DNA from: Limnothrix sp. CACIAM 69d
GTDB lineage: Bacteria; Cyanobacteriota; Cyanobacteriia; CACIAM-69d
NCBI GenBank assembly: GCA_001913845.2
Contig: MKGP02000069.1
Location: 1-63,738 of the forward strand
Reading direction: 5' to 3'
DNA length: 63,738 nt
This document shows, piece after piece, positions 37,704 through 46,026 of the stretch (position 1 is its first letter; the number at the start of each line of letters is the position of its first letter). A program made the translations under genes and the position numbers. The notes beneath the pieces were generated by a model. It searched no databases. It saw only the letters and a program-made list of their open reading frames with translations, and was not told the origin of the DNA.

Positions 37704-37907
37704 ATGACTGAAGTTCGCATGGGTAAACGCATTCAGTACACTTTGACTGAAGTGGAACGAGAAATTTTGGCCCTGGTGCAAATGCTGGCCCACAACTCCA
37801 CCGTCATCAGCTCCGCCACCATTTCCGCCTGCTCTCGATACACACGCCCGGAAGTGGAGCAAGCACTCTCTAGCTTGATGGCCGCTGGCTTGATTTGTCA
37901 GCGTTAG
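37704..37907 (+). CDS. Small winged-helix-like protein
   Basis: 67 residues starting MTEVRMGKRIQYTLTEVERE. Helical spacing and the final ALSSLMAAGLICQR resemble a winged-helix DNA-binding unit (helix, helix, recognition helix SACSRYTRPEVEQAL, then a wing truncated at the end). It could be a tiny regulator or an adaptor. An in-frame ATG at 37665 exists, but the 37704 start fits better. There is no partner in the immediate context. Confidence 0.5.
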   Translation: MTEVRMGKRIQYTLTEVEREILALVQMLAHNSTVISSATISACSRYTRPEVEQALSSLMAAGLICQR

Positions 37908-38285
37908 GGATTGGGGGTTCGCGGGCCTTGGCTGGGCCCTGTTATTGAACCTCGGTTATTTTGCTGCCAATCATTTTGCCCCTGTGCTTCTGTTCTTGCT
38001 TTTAACAAACCGATCGTCACGAACTATGGGTCAGCTCACCCCTTATTCACTGATTTGAAGCTGCAATTGTTTAGCAATGGGTTTTAGAATGCAGACTTTA
38101 GTTTATGAAGACAAGCTGAGGCTCAATTTCAGATCAGAATAGTTAATTTCAGAACGGTTAATTTTCCATACCCTAACCGCCCTAGACAAGGGGCTTAAGC
38201 CCCTTGCCCACCCACGATCCGCCCTAGACAAGGGGCTTAAGCCCCTTGCCCACCCACGATTTGCTAAAGGATTTTCATCCTGAGT
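37908..38285. other. Intergenic region between the winged-helix gene and hemN
   Basis: No gene. It contains the tandem 42-bp palindrome units at 38177-38260 (separate entry), 25 bases after which lies the hemN stop. The remainder is AT-rich. Confidence 0.6.
38177..38260. repeat. Two exact 42-bp tandem units, each with the 20-bp palindrome
   Basis: CCGCCCTAGA followed by CAAGGGGCTTAAGCCCCTTG and CCCACCCACGAT is repeated exactly at 38177-38218 and 38219-38260. The identity points to a recent duplication. It lies between the convergent winged-helix gene and hemN. Confidence 0.95.
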
Positions 38286-39690
38286 CTAAACTGCTTTTGA
38301 GAAACCGTTATAGGTCTGGGCACGCAGATAACGATCGAACACAGAAGCAATATTACGCACCAACAACCGACCGATCGGGGTGATAGTAATGCGGTTCGGA
38401 TTGAGGGTCAACAGTCCATCGCTTTCCAGATTCCGCAAATCCAAATATTCCTGCGAAAAATGGGCTTCTAAACTGTGCTTAAAAGATAGCCCATACTTTT
38501 TGACCAGCGCATCCCGATCGACCTGAAATTGACACATCAGCTCCATGATGATGGAACGCCGCACAATATCATCAGCGTCCAGAGTAACCCCACGCTCGAT
38601 CGGGAGCGTTTGATAGTCAATGGCTCGGTAATAATCCCGCAGACGCTTTTGATTTTGGGTATACACATCATTCAGCATTCCGATCGAAGTCATGCCAAAC
38701 CCAATCAGATCAGAATCGGGCTGTGTTGTATAGCCTTGAAAGTTGCGGTGAAGCTGTCCCTGGCGCTGGGCGATCGCCAATTCATCATTGGGTTTTGCAA
38801 AGTGATCCATGCCAATGAAGGTGTAGCCCGCTTCCGTGAGGGTGGCGATCGTCATTTGCAAAATGTCTAGCTTTTCTTCCGCCGATGGCAATGCATCGTA
38901 GGGAATCCGCCGCTGAATTGGTTTCATCCAAGGCACATAGGGCAAAGTTAAACACTGCAATTCGATCGGGATTCAAGGCCAGGGTTTTATGCAGCGTTTC
39001 TCGGAAGGTGTTGAGATCTTGGAAAGGCAACCCATAGATCAAATCTACATTGATGCTTTCAAACTCAGCCGATCGCATCCAATCCATCGCTTGGAAGAGC
39101 ATTTCTTCCGGTTGAATGCGGTTAATGGCTTCTTGAACAACAGGATTGAAGTCTTGAATGCCAAAGCTAATGCGATTGAAGCCGAGCGATCGCAAGGCCG
39201 AAACATAGCTTTCCGTGAGAGGACGCGGATTCACCTCGATCGACAGTTCTGCATCGTCAGTAAATTGAAAATGTTGACGCAGAATTTTCCAGAGATGTTG
39301 CACCTGCTCGATCGATAAATAATTTGGAGTGCCGCCTCCCCAATGCATCTGATTGACCAATCGGTCATCTGATAAATACCTTGAGACTTGCTCAATATGA
39401 CGTTGCAGATAATCCAAATAGGTTTCTGTGACGGCCTTGTGTTGCGTAATGACTGTGTTGCAACCACAAAAATAGCAAGCCGATTCGCAAAAAGGAATGT
39501 GGCAATACAGCGAAAGGGGCGTTTTGCGATCGTTGCCACGCTGAATGGATTGGATCCAGTCCTGTTCTGGAAACTGAGTCGAAAGTTCTGTGGCTGGCGG
39601 ATAGCTGGTATAGCGAGGTAAAGAGCAATTATATTTTTGAATCAAATCTGCATCAAAGGCCAAATTTAAAGCTTGATCTAAAACTTGCAT
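38286..39690 (-). pseudogene. hemN: Oxygen-independent coproporphyrinogen III oxidase, single-base frameshift
   Basis: Two overlapping frames make one HemN. Frame one starts MQVLDQALNLAFDADLIQKY and carries the radical-SAM cluster CHIPFCESACYFCGCN and MHWGGGTPNYLS, then breaks after AVFNFA (residue 250). The rest, YVPWMKPIQRRIPYDALPSA to the stop at 38286, lies in the next frame. Removing one G of the GGG at 38940-38942 restores a continuous 467-residue protein of normal HemN size with no other lesion. HemN oxidatively decarboxylates coproporphyrinogen III without oxygen. Either the gene is newly dead, or the extra base is a sequencing error or a slippage site. It is downstream of the heme oxygenase gene on the same strand (207-base gap). 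Confidence 0.9.
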
Positions 39691-39897
39691 GGGTGGAGTT
39701 CCTAGCGAGATTCAAAAACACCAAAAGGCAAAATACAAACAATCAAGGAAAAGAGCGATCGCCCAGAAAATCAATAAATTAACTCACCGAGCGATCGCCC
39801 GAGCAATGGTTGTTGTGGGATAAACGGTTGATTGGCTGAGAATTCACCAGCCATTGCGAGTGAACGGCAGATGAATGGCGAACATGGCGGGTGATCG

Positions 39898-40662
39898 CTA
39901 ACTCACACTCACCAATTCAGTGCTGCCCTTGCGAGATTGCAAAACCACTTCTTCAAAAATGGCAGGATTCACGGCCGCTTGAATCACGGGTTCCAAACTT
40001 TCCACCAACTGGCGATTCAAACGAAAGGCGAGGTTTGCCTCTTCAACGATGCCCGCCACTTGCGCTTCACTCAAGGGTAGTGCGTTTAAAAGATCCCGAT
40101 AGCGCATCTTGAAATCCCGTTTGGCTTCGGGCGTTGGCAATGAGTCAAATTCATGCAAACGGGTTCCCTGATCGGCTGGCAAATTCAACGCCGATCGCGC
40201 GATCGTCCGTAGGCCTTGACCACCCGACAAATCACCCAAATAGCGCACATAGGCATGGGCGATCAACCGTTCGGGCTGCTCTGAAGCTGCCCAGTGAATC
40301 CGCATCAAATAGTTCAAGGTGATGCTGCTGGGATTAATTTTCGTTTCCCAATCTTCCCCGTAATAAAAGGCAAGATCGCGGGCTAGTTGATCGCGCCGCA
40401 GCAACTCTGGAAAGTAGATTTGTCCAACGATCGGGTGATCTTTCAGCCGATCGAGTTCCGTTTCCAGGGCATCATAAACCCAATACAAATTCGCCAAAAG
40501 TTTCTGAAAAGCCTCGCGCACCACAATGCCCTTCAGAAAGCACTTCATGTAGGCCGTGTTCTCGGCGCTGGTGTGGGATTGCTGGGTTCCCTCCCGCAGG
40601 CGCGCGGCGAGTTGATGTCCGGGGGCGAGGGGTTGGGGACTGTGGCTCAGGTCGTGGCTCAT
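39898..40662 (-). CDS. ho: Heme oxygenase (biliverdin-producing)
   Basis: 254 residues. The proximal heme ligand His is in LREGTQQSHTSAENTAYMKC. The distal helix GDLSGGQGLRTIARSAL is intact, as is ELLRRDQLARDLAFYYG. It cleaves heme to biliverdin, CO and iron, using ferredoxin, for phycobilin synthesis. Its neighbours, hemN and the divergent acsF, match the cyanobacterial low-oxygen set (chlAII-ho2-hemN), so this is probably the HO2-type paralogue, but sequence alone does not prove it. GGAG precedes the ATG by 10 bases. Confidence 0.93.
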   Translation of the reverse strand: MSHDLSHSPQPLAPGHQLAARLREGTQQSHTSAENTAYMKCFLKGIVVREAFQKLLANLYWVYDALETELDRLKDHPIVGQIYFPELLRRDQLARDLAFYYGEDWETKINPSSITLNYLMRIHWAASEQPERLIAHAYVRYLGDLSGGQGLRTIARSALNLPADQGTRLHEFDSLPTPEAKRDFKMRYRDLLNALPLSEAQVAGIVEEANLAFRLNRQLVESLEPVIQAAVNPAIFEEVVLQSRKGSTELVSVS

Positions 40663-40958
40663 GGTGGCCCGCTCCTAGGCTGCGTAAAATTCTGTTAACG
40701 ATAAATAACCATATAGCGATTAAATGATTCAATAGTAGGAAATTCTCATAACTTAACAAACCAGTCCCCCGGCAGGCGGTCACCACCGACGATTTGGCTC
40801 TCCCAGCACCGCCAGCAGACCCACTTCCCGCCCCATCCCAGCGCTCGGCGCTGACAGTTGGGGGTTTCCAAGCGCCAGCGCAAACTCAACTTGAGCTTTT
40901 GTTTAGTCTTCGTTCCGTGTTGGTTCAGTCCTTAATTTCTGATCTTCGATCTTTAACC
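40663..40958. promoter_or_regulatory. Divergent promoter region between heme oxygenase and acsF
   Basis: 296 bases separate the two divergent start codons. 40690-40755 is AT-rich, with GTTAACGATAAATAACCATA and TATAGCGATTAAATG. In other cyanobacteria the equivalent operon is activated by the MarR-type regulator ChlR under low oxygen (established knowledge). I cannot identify a ChlR site here, and no ChlR gene is in the window. In-frame codons upstream of acsF (from 40794) are not thought to be translated. Confidence 0.5.
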
Positions 40959-42020
40959 ATGGTTGATTCATTGGCAAAACCCGCGATCGCCAAGCAGGTT
41001 GCAATTCAAGAAAATCTTCTGACACCGCGCTTTTACACCACAAATTTTGAGGTGGCCGCGGGCCTAGATTTGTCAGCCCAAGCCACGGAACTAGAAGCGA
41101 TGTTGGCGGAAATGCGCGCGGACTACAATCGCGATCACTTTGTGCGCGATCAATCGTTCAATCAGTCCTGGGATCACATTACGGGCGAGGCTCGGCAGGC
41201 GTTTATTGACTACCTGGAGCGATCGTGCGTTTCTGAATTTTCGGGATTTTTACTCTTTAAGGAACTGTCGCGCCGCGTGAAGCAACGCAGCCCGTTGTTG
41301 GCGGAAATGTTCCAATTAATGGCGCGGGATGAGGCTCGCCACGCGGGATTTCTGAACAAGGCCATGGGAGATTTTGGCCGTACTTTGGATTTGGGACATT
41401 TAACCAAGAATCGTCAGTACACCTTCTTCCCGATCGAGTGGGTGATCTACACGGTTTATTTGTCCGAAAAAATTGGCTACTGGCGCTATATTCTGATTCA
41501 TCGCCACTTGGCTGCTCATCCCGAAAATCAGTTTTATCCACTGTTCAAATACTTTGAACCTTGGTGCCAGGATGAAAATCGCCATGGAGATATTTTCAAG
41601 GCCCTCCTGCGATCGCAGCCCAGCCTGTGGCAAACCTGGCAATCGCGCCTCTGGAGCCGCTTTTTCCTGCTGACGGTGTTCGCAACCCACACCTTAACGG
41701 TTCATGAGCGTGCGAATTTTTATCACACCCTTGGCATCGATCCCACGGATTTTGATGCGGAAGTGATTCGCAAAACCAACGAAACGGCGGCGCGGGCTTT
41801 CCCCTCCGTTTTAAATGTGGATCATCCAGAATTTCTCGATCGGCTCCATCAATGTTCTGATCTGAATCAGCAGATGAGCACGATCGAGAAGTCACCACAG
41901 CCCAAGTGGTTGAAATCCCTGAAGAAGCTCCCGATTCAGGTGCAAATTTTTGGGCATTTGCTGCGTCTGTTCCTGTTACCAGGAGTGGATGCAGAGGCGC
42001 TACGGGGAACCGTTCGCTAA
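40959..42020 (+). CDS. acsF: Mg-protoporphyrin IX monomethyl ester oxidative cyclase (AcsF)
   Basis: 353 residues starting MVDSLAKPAIAKQVAIQENL. The diiron ligands are spread over conserved E/ExxH motifs: VSEFSGFLLFKELSRR, LMARDEARHAGFLNKAM, and FKYFEPWCQDENRHGDIFKA. It forms the isocyclic ring of chlorophyll in an oxygen-dependent reaction. Its position divergent from heme oxygenase and hemN suggests the ChlAII-type, microaerobic paralogue. The long upstream in-frame extension is rejected because family members begin at MVDSLAKP-like sequence. A terminator lies 190 bases downstream. Confidence 0.94.
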   Translation: MVDSLAKPAIAKQVAIQENLLTPRFYTTNFEVAAGLDLSAQATELEAMLAEMRADYNRDHFVRDQSFNQSWDHITGEARQAFIDYLERSCVSEFSGFLLFKELSRRVKQRSPLLAEMFQLMARDEARHAGFLNKAMGDFGRTLDLGHLTKNRQYTFFPIEWVIYTVYLSEKIGYWRYILIHRHLAAHPENQFYPLFKYFEPWCQDENRHGDIFKALLRSQPSLWQTWQSRLWSRFFLLTVFATHTLTVHERANFYHTLGIDPTDFDAEVIRKTNETAARAFPSVLNVDHPEFLDRLHQCSDLNQQMSTIEKSPQPKWLKSLKKLPIQVQIFGHLLRLFLLPGVDAEALRGTVR

Positions 42021-42213
42021 CTGAGGTGCTAGCTGAGTTGCTAACTAGGTTTTTAACTCAGTGACCCACGCTGAATTGTCTGCAATTGAGTGCTTTCCTC
42101 GGCCGGTGTTGCGATTGACTTTGGTGCTTGATGGCTAGTTCTGAGTCATGAAGCATGAGGGCGATCGTTAACTGGTCAAGTTCTCTAAATTTTTGGTGGA
42201 ATTTTGGTGGTTG

Positions 42214-42235
42214 AGGGGTTTCGGCCCCTTTTTTT
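42214..42235 (+). terminator. Intrinsic terminator downstream of acsF
   Basis: AGGGG (42214-42218) pairs with CCCCT (42225-42229) across TTTCGG, followed by a run of seven T. It sits about 190 bases after the acsF stop, so the transcript has a long 3' UTR or an intervening short RNA. Confidence 0.85.
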
Positions 42236-42287
42236 ATGGAAGAATTTGAAATTGCTGCATGAGAATAGTAAATAAAACGATCAATTT

Positions 42288-42312
42288 AGGGCGCACATCA
42301 GTGCGCCCCTAC
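42288..42312. repeat. Hairpin of the GTAGGGG family
   Basis: GGGCGCAC and GTGCGCCC flank ATCA, and the right side ends CCCCTAC. It resembles the palindrome at 3324-3351 with a degenerate left end (TTTAGGG). It is 74 bases from the carA stop. Confidence 0.6.
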
Positions 42313-42385
42313 CTTAAATTTGTTGGGTTAGCGTGCTTGAGTTCCTGTCGATTGGGATTGATTGCCCAAACACGATCCCAGTTGC

Positions 42386-43567
42386 CTAGGCCGGAACGGT
42401 CGATCGAGTGCGGCGGGCATCTTGCATCGATCGCACGAATTTTTCAAACAGATAATCGGCATCGTGGGGGCCGGGGCTGGCTTCTGGGTGATATTGCACC
42501 GAAAACAGCGGTAATTGGCGGTGGCGCAAACCCGCGATCGTTCGATCGTTCAGGTTCAAATGCGTCACTTCCACCTCTCCTTCCGTCAGGGAACCGTCAG
42601 AAATGGCGAAACTGTGGTTTTGGCTGGTGATTTCCACCTGTTGCCCCGCAAAGCCGGCCGGCTGGTTCAGGCCGCGGTGACCAAACTTGAGCTTAAAGGT
42701 TTCGGCTCCCAGGGCCAAACCCAAAATTTGGTGACCCATGCAAATGCCAAACATGGGCTTGTTGGCATTCACCAGTTGTTGCACGGTTTCAATGCCCTCG
42801 GTGACAGCAGACGGATCGCCGGGGCCGTTGGAGAGAAAAATCCCATCGGGATTGAATCCCAAAATGGTGTCGATCGGGGTGCTGGCGGGCACCACAATGA
42901 TGCGGCAACCGAAACTCGCCAACCGGCGCAGAATATTCCGCTTCACACCAAAATCCAGCGCCACCACCGTCAACGGCTGATCACCCGTGGTGGCCTTGGC
43001 CGCCTCCGTCGCCGGGTTAAATTCCCATTCCGGTTGGGTTCCTTCCGTCCACTCGTAAATTTCCGCCGTGGTGACTTCCTTCACCAGGTTCAAGCCCGCC
43101 ATGCTCGGGGTTTGTTGCACCAATCGCAGCAGATCTGCTGGATCCAAAATTTCCGTGGAAATTGCCCCGTTCATGGCCCCCACGGCCCGAATTTTGCGGA
43201 CGATCGCCCGAGTATCAACCCCGTAGATCCCTGGAATATCATGGCGGCCCATGTAGTCCGGCAGGGCCTCGGTCGATCGCCAGTTGCTCGGCCGGCGAGA
43301 CACGTTGCGGGCGATCGCCCCGCACACATAGGGGCGATCGGACTCTTCATCTTCTGGGTTGATGCCAACGTTGCCCAACTCCGGATAGGTGAACAGCACA
43401 ATCTGGCCGCAATAGCTCGGATCGGTCAGCACCTCCTGATAGCCAGTCATGCCGGTGTTAAAGACGACTTCGCCAACGGTTGTGCCGGTGGCTCCGAAGC
43501 TGCGACCCAAATAGGCGCTGCCATCGGCCAAGACTAAAAGCGCTGGGCGATCGGAAGTTGAAGACAT
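42386..43567 (-). CDS. carA: Carbamoyl-phosphate synthase small subunit (glutaminase)
   Basis: 393 residues starting [20 protein letters not shown]. The class I amidotransferase triad is present: Cys in [16 protein letters not shown], His and Glu in [15 protein letters not shown]. The N-domain has [20 protein letters not shown]. It hydrolyses glutamine and passes ammonia to CarB for arginine and pyrimidine synthesis. carB is not in the window. The start at 43567 matches homologues. An upstream frame to 43630 is not supported. Confidence 0.94.
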   Translation of the reverse strand: MSSTSDRPALLVLADGSAYLGRSFGATGTTVGEVVFNTGMTGYQEVLTDPSYCGQIVLFTYPELGNVGINPEDEESDRPYVCGAIARNVSRRPSNWRSTEALPDYMGRHDIPGIYGVDTRAIVRKIRAVGAMNGAISTEILDPADLLRLVQQTPSMAGLNLVKEVTTAEIYEWTEGTQPEWEFNPATEAAKATTGDQPLTVVALDFGVKRNILRRLASFGCRIIVVPASTPIDTILGFNPDGIFLSNGPGDPSAVTEGIETVQQLVNANKPMFGICMGHQILGLALGAETFKLKFGHRGLNQPAGFAGQQVEITSQNHSFAISDGSLTEGEVEVTHLNLNDRTIAGLRHRQLPLFSVQYHPEASPGPHDADYLFEKFVRSMQDARRTRSTVPA

Positions 43568-43973
43568 GGTGAGCAATGCCTGTGCAGCAGTCGATGAAGT
43601 GAGCATAAAATCAAGTCTATATAGAATCATTTCTGGCCCGCGAGTGCTATCAAATTCGACAGTTTTCTATAGGATTTTGGGAAACCTAGGAAAAAATATT
43701 GGGGAAAGGTCAGTCTCAGAGGATGTCTGAAAAGCCAAAATCAATACTCTGCACGCCTCATCGATCGACGAAGACAAGATGCTCAAGCCCCTTGCCCCCA
43801 CGACTATTGGTGCATTGCCCGTGCCAAAAGACACTTTTCAGACATCCTCTCAGGGGTTGTTGCCTGTTCGATCCATCAAGATGTCAAGGGCTGATTTTCC
43901 CGACCCACCCCCCAAACAAGGGGCTTCTTTGCAGTCAACGTTGCCGTTAACCTTCAAGCCAAAAATCAAAGCC
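43568..43973. other. Intergenic region with MITE-like element
   Basis: It lies between the divergent carA and retropepsin-like gene. It contains the third MITE-like element (43718-43850). No other gene. Open frames running through the element into the downstream gene are spurious. Confidence 0.6.
43718..43850. mobile_element. MITE-like element, copy 3 (133 bp)
   Basis: It starts AGAGGATGTCTGAAAAGCC and ends with the exact inverse AGAGGATGTCTGAAAAGTG, the best-preserved ends of the three copies (17 bp perfect). The internal palindrome is decayed (CAAGATGCTCAAGCCCCTTG near 43774-43793). It sits upstream of the lipoprotein gene. Confidence 0.8.
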
Positions 43974-44951
43974 ATGTGGAAGCAACTGTGGGCAACCTGG
44001 ATTGGGCTAGGGGCGATCGCCCTGGCTGGTTGTGAGGCGCTGCCCCTTGGCTCTGCCCCGACCGCCGCGCCCGTCGAAACCAACGAAAGCGCCCCCGTCC
44101 CGATCGCCGCTAAGCCCCAAGCGCCCACCGCGCCCACCCCGGCGATCGACGGAGCCGTTACCTTCCAAAAAGCCCTGGACTTGGGCTATGGCGCAGCGAA
44201 GCTCACCCAATCGGCCTACATTCCAGCGGATTGGCAATATGTCATGTCCCGTTGGCAAGAGGCGATCGTGGTGCTGCAATCAGTACCGCCCCAAAGTGCC
44301 CAATACGCCCAAGCCCAAGCCAAAATCCAGGAATACCGCAGCAACTTGGCCTATGCCCGGGAGCGATCGCGCCAGCCGATCGCCCAACCCCCCGCCACCA
44401 TTGCCGCCCAACCCCTAAGCGCCCCCGCCAGCAACACCACCCCAAGCAACAACGGCGGAACCCAGCCCGGAGCCGCCGCCACCCCCATTCCCGCCAGCAG
44501 CCCCAGCCCTGACACCAGCTCCAACCTGCCCGCTCCGGAAACCGGCAGCGACAGCCCAAACAGCACCGCCGCCAGTTCCGGGCCCGTCATCGCCACCATC
44601 CCCATCATTCAGCGGGTCAGTGGCATTCCCGTCATTGAAGTGACCTTCAACGGGCGCAAGTTTCCCATGATGTTGGACACCGGAGCCAGCGCCACCGTGA
44701 TCACCAGCAAAATGCTGTCAGCCCTCGGCATTCGGCCCCACGACAAGATCTTGGTTTCAACCCCGAGCGATCGCCGCGTCACCATGGACTTGGCCCGCAT
44801 TGACACCGTGCAAGTGGAAGGCCTGTCGGTCAGCAACCTAGAAGTGGGCGTTGCGCCGGCCTTGGAAATTGGGCTGTTGGGTCAAAACTTTTTCGGTGGC
44901 TATGACCTGATTATTCGGGGCAATCAAATCGAGTTCCACAGTCGCGGCTAA
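43974..44951 (+). CDS. Retropepsin-like aspartic protease, predicted lipoprotein
   Basis: 325 residues starting MWKQLWATWIGLGAIALAGC, a lipobox with Cys at residue 20. After a Pro/Ala/Ser-rich spacer (about 25-205) comes a clan-AA aspartic protease domain: VIEVTFNGRKFPMMLDTGAS (catalytic Asp in DTGA), VITSKMLSALGI, then IGLLGQNFFGGYDLIIRGN with the C-terminal hydrophobic-Gly signature. One active-site half is present, so it would work as a dimer. An N-terminal helical segment (about 65-125, FQKALDLGYGAAKLTQSAYI) resembles the TPR-like start of related cyanobacterial proteins. It is anchored in the membrane, facing the periplasm. The longer frame to 43779 runs through the MITE and is rejected. 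Confidence 0.85.
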   Translation: MWKQLWATWIGLGAIALAGCEALPLGSAPTAAPVETNESAPVPIAAKPQAPTAPTPAIDGAVTFQKALDLGYGAAKLTQSAYIPADWQYVMSRWQEAIVVLQSVPPQSAQYAQAQAKIQEYRSNLAYARERSRQPIAQPPATIAAQPLSAPASNTTPSNNGGTQPGAAATPIPASSPSPDTSSNLPAPETGSDSPNSTAASSGPVIATIPIIQRVSGIPVIEVTFNGRKFPMMLDTGASATVITSKMLSALGIRPHDKILVSTPSDRRVTMDLARIDTVQVEGLSVSNLEVGVAPALEIGLLGQNFFGGYDLIIRGNQIEFHSRG

Positions 44952-45071
44952 AAGACCAAAAATCAACGGTAGTAGCTGTGAGGTGATGACTTGCGACGAG
45001 TGATCGCTGACGCTGCAAGGCTTTCACAAGCTGATCATGCCTGAATTGCGGCACTACCGAATCAACAAAGA

Positions 45072-45091
45072 CAAGGGGCTTCAGCCCCTTG
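45072..45091. repeat. CAAGGGGCTTCAGCCCCTTG palindrome variant
   Basis: One base off perfect symmetry (A to C at the centre). It lies between the convergent protease and ndk genes, 120 bases from the first and 147 from the second. Confidence 0.9.
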
Positions 45092-45238
45092 CCCAAGATC
45101 ATGGGGCTGAGCAGATCTACCTTGAGCAGATCCACAGTATCCCAGCCCCAACGAATCAAATTTTCATGAATCGAATTTGAGGACGCGCCCCAATCTCGCG
45201 AGTGGCGAGGGTTAGTGAACGATCCTAAGTGAACGATC

Positions 45239-45688
45239 CTATTCGTACAGCCACTTGCTGATCGTCGGAGACCAGTTGGCCAGCTCCTCATCCTTGAACC
45301 ACAACGCAATTTCACGTTGGGCCGTTTCCACTGCGTCGGAACCATGGATCAGGTTGCGGCCAATGTTGACCCCAAAGTCACCCCGGATCGTGCCTGGATT
45401 GGCGGTCAGGGGGTTGGTGGCCCCAATGATTTGGCGGGCCGATGCCACCACGCCGTCACCTTCCCACACCATCGCCACCACGGGGCCGGAGGTGATGAAT
45501 TCCACCAAACCAGCAAAGAAGGGGCGCTCGCGGTGTACCGAGTAGTGCTCTTCGGCTAGCTCGCGGCTCACGTTCAGCAGCTTGAGACCCACGAGGGTGA
45601 AGCCTTTGACTTCAAAACGCTTGATGATTTCACCAATCAGACCGCGCTGCACGCCATCGGGCTTGATGGCAATAAACGTACGTTCCAC
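45239..45688 (-). CDS. ndk: Nucleoside diphosphate kinase
   Basis: 149 residues starting [20 protein letters not shown] from GTG. GAGGAG lies 8 bases before this GTG. A second GTG at 45697 overlaps that ribosome site and is rejected. The active-site His is in [16 protein letters not shown], with ATP-binding [11 protein letters not shown] and [16 protein letters not shown]. It exchanges the terminal phosphate among nucleotides. It is divergent from speA. Confidence 0.95.
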   Translation of the reverse strand: MERTFIAIKPDGVQRGLIGEIIKRFEVKGFTLVGLKLLNVSRELAEEHYSVHRERPFFAGLVEFITSGPVVAMVWEGDGVVASARQIIGATNPLTANPGTIRGDFGVNIGRNLIHGSDAVETAQREIALWFKDEELANWSPTISKWLYE

Positions 45689-46026
45689 GACTTGCACTCC
45701 TCAAGAAAGGGAAAAATAATAGGGGCGGGAAATTTTTGCCCTTCTAATAGTGCAAAAAAATGGGCCAGTTTGGTCAGGATCGATCGCCGGGACTGTCGAT
45801 TAGGGCTTCGCGGACGACTTCACCGGTCGTTCTAGGGCTGCGGGGGGATAACCAAAGGGGGTATAACCAAAAGTTAACCGAATCCTTACCCCACCGGGAT
45901 TGCCGCCCTTTTGATTGGAATTAGGATACACTGAGAAGCTGGTTTATCTTAGTCCGGTCATTGCCGGTCATTATCAATCAAGCAGACCCGCTGCTAGCTG
46001 GACTGTCGTCTGGAGGTTGACGAAAA
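45689..46026. other. Divergent regulatory region between ndk and speA
   Basis: 338 bases with no gene. GGGGGATAACCAAAGGGGG followed by GTATAACCAAAAGTTAACCG (45842-45878) has an imperfect direct repeat, GTATAACCAAA. No firm promoter assignment is possible. Confidence 0.4.

Larger units (their letters stand above)
42021..42385. other. Intergenic region after acsF
   Basis: No gene. It contains a rho-independent terminator (42214-42235) and a hairpin with the GTAGGGG-family right half at 42286-42312 (TTTAGGGCGCACATCAGTGCGCCCCTAC), just before the carA stop on the opposite strand. Confidence 0.6.

Noticed and set aside
42515-43537. 340-codon plus-strand frame opposite carA
   Set aside because: It is a shadow of carA, whose catalytic triad is intact; GC-rich codon use leaves the opposite strand open.
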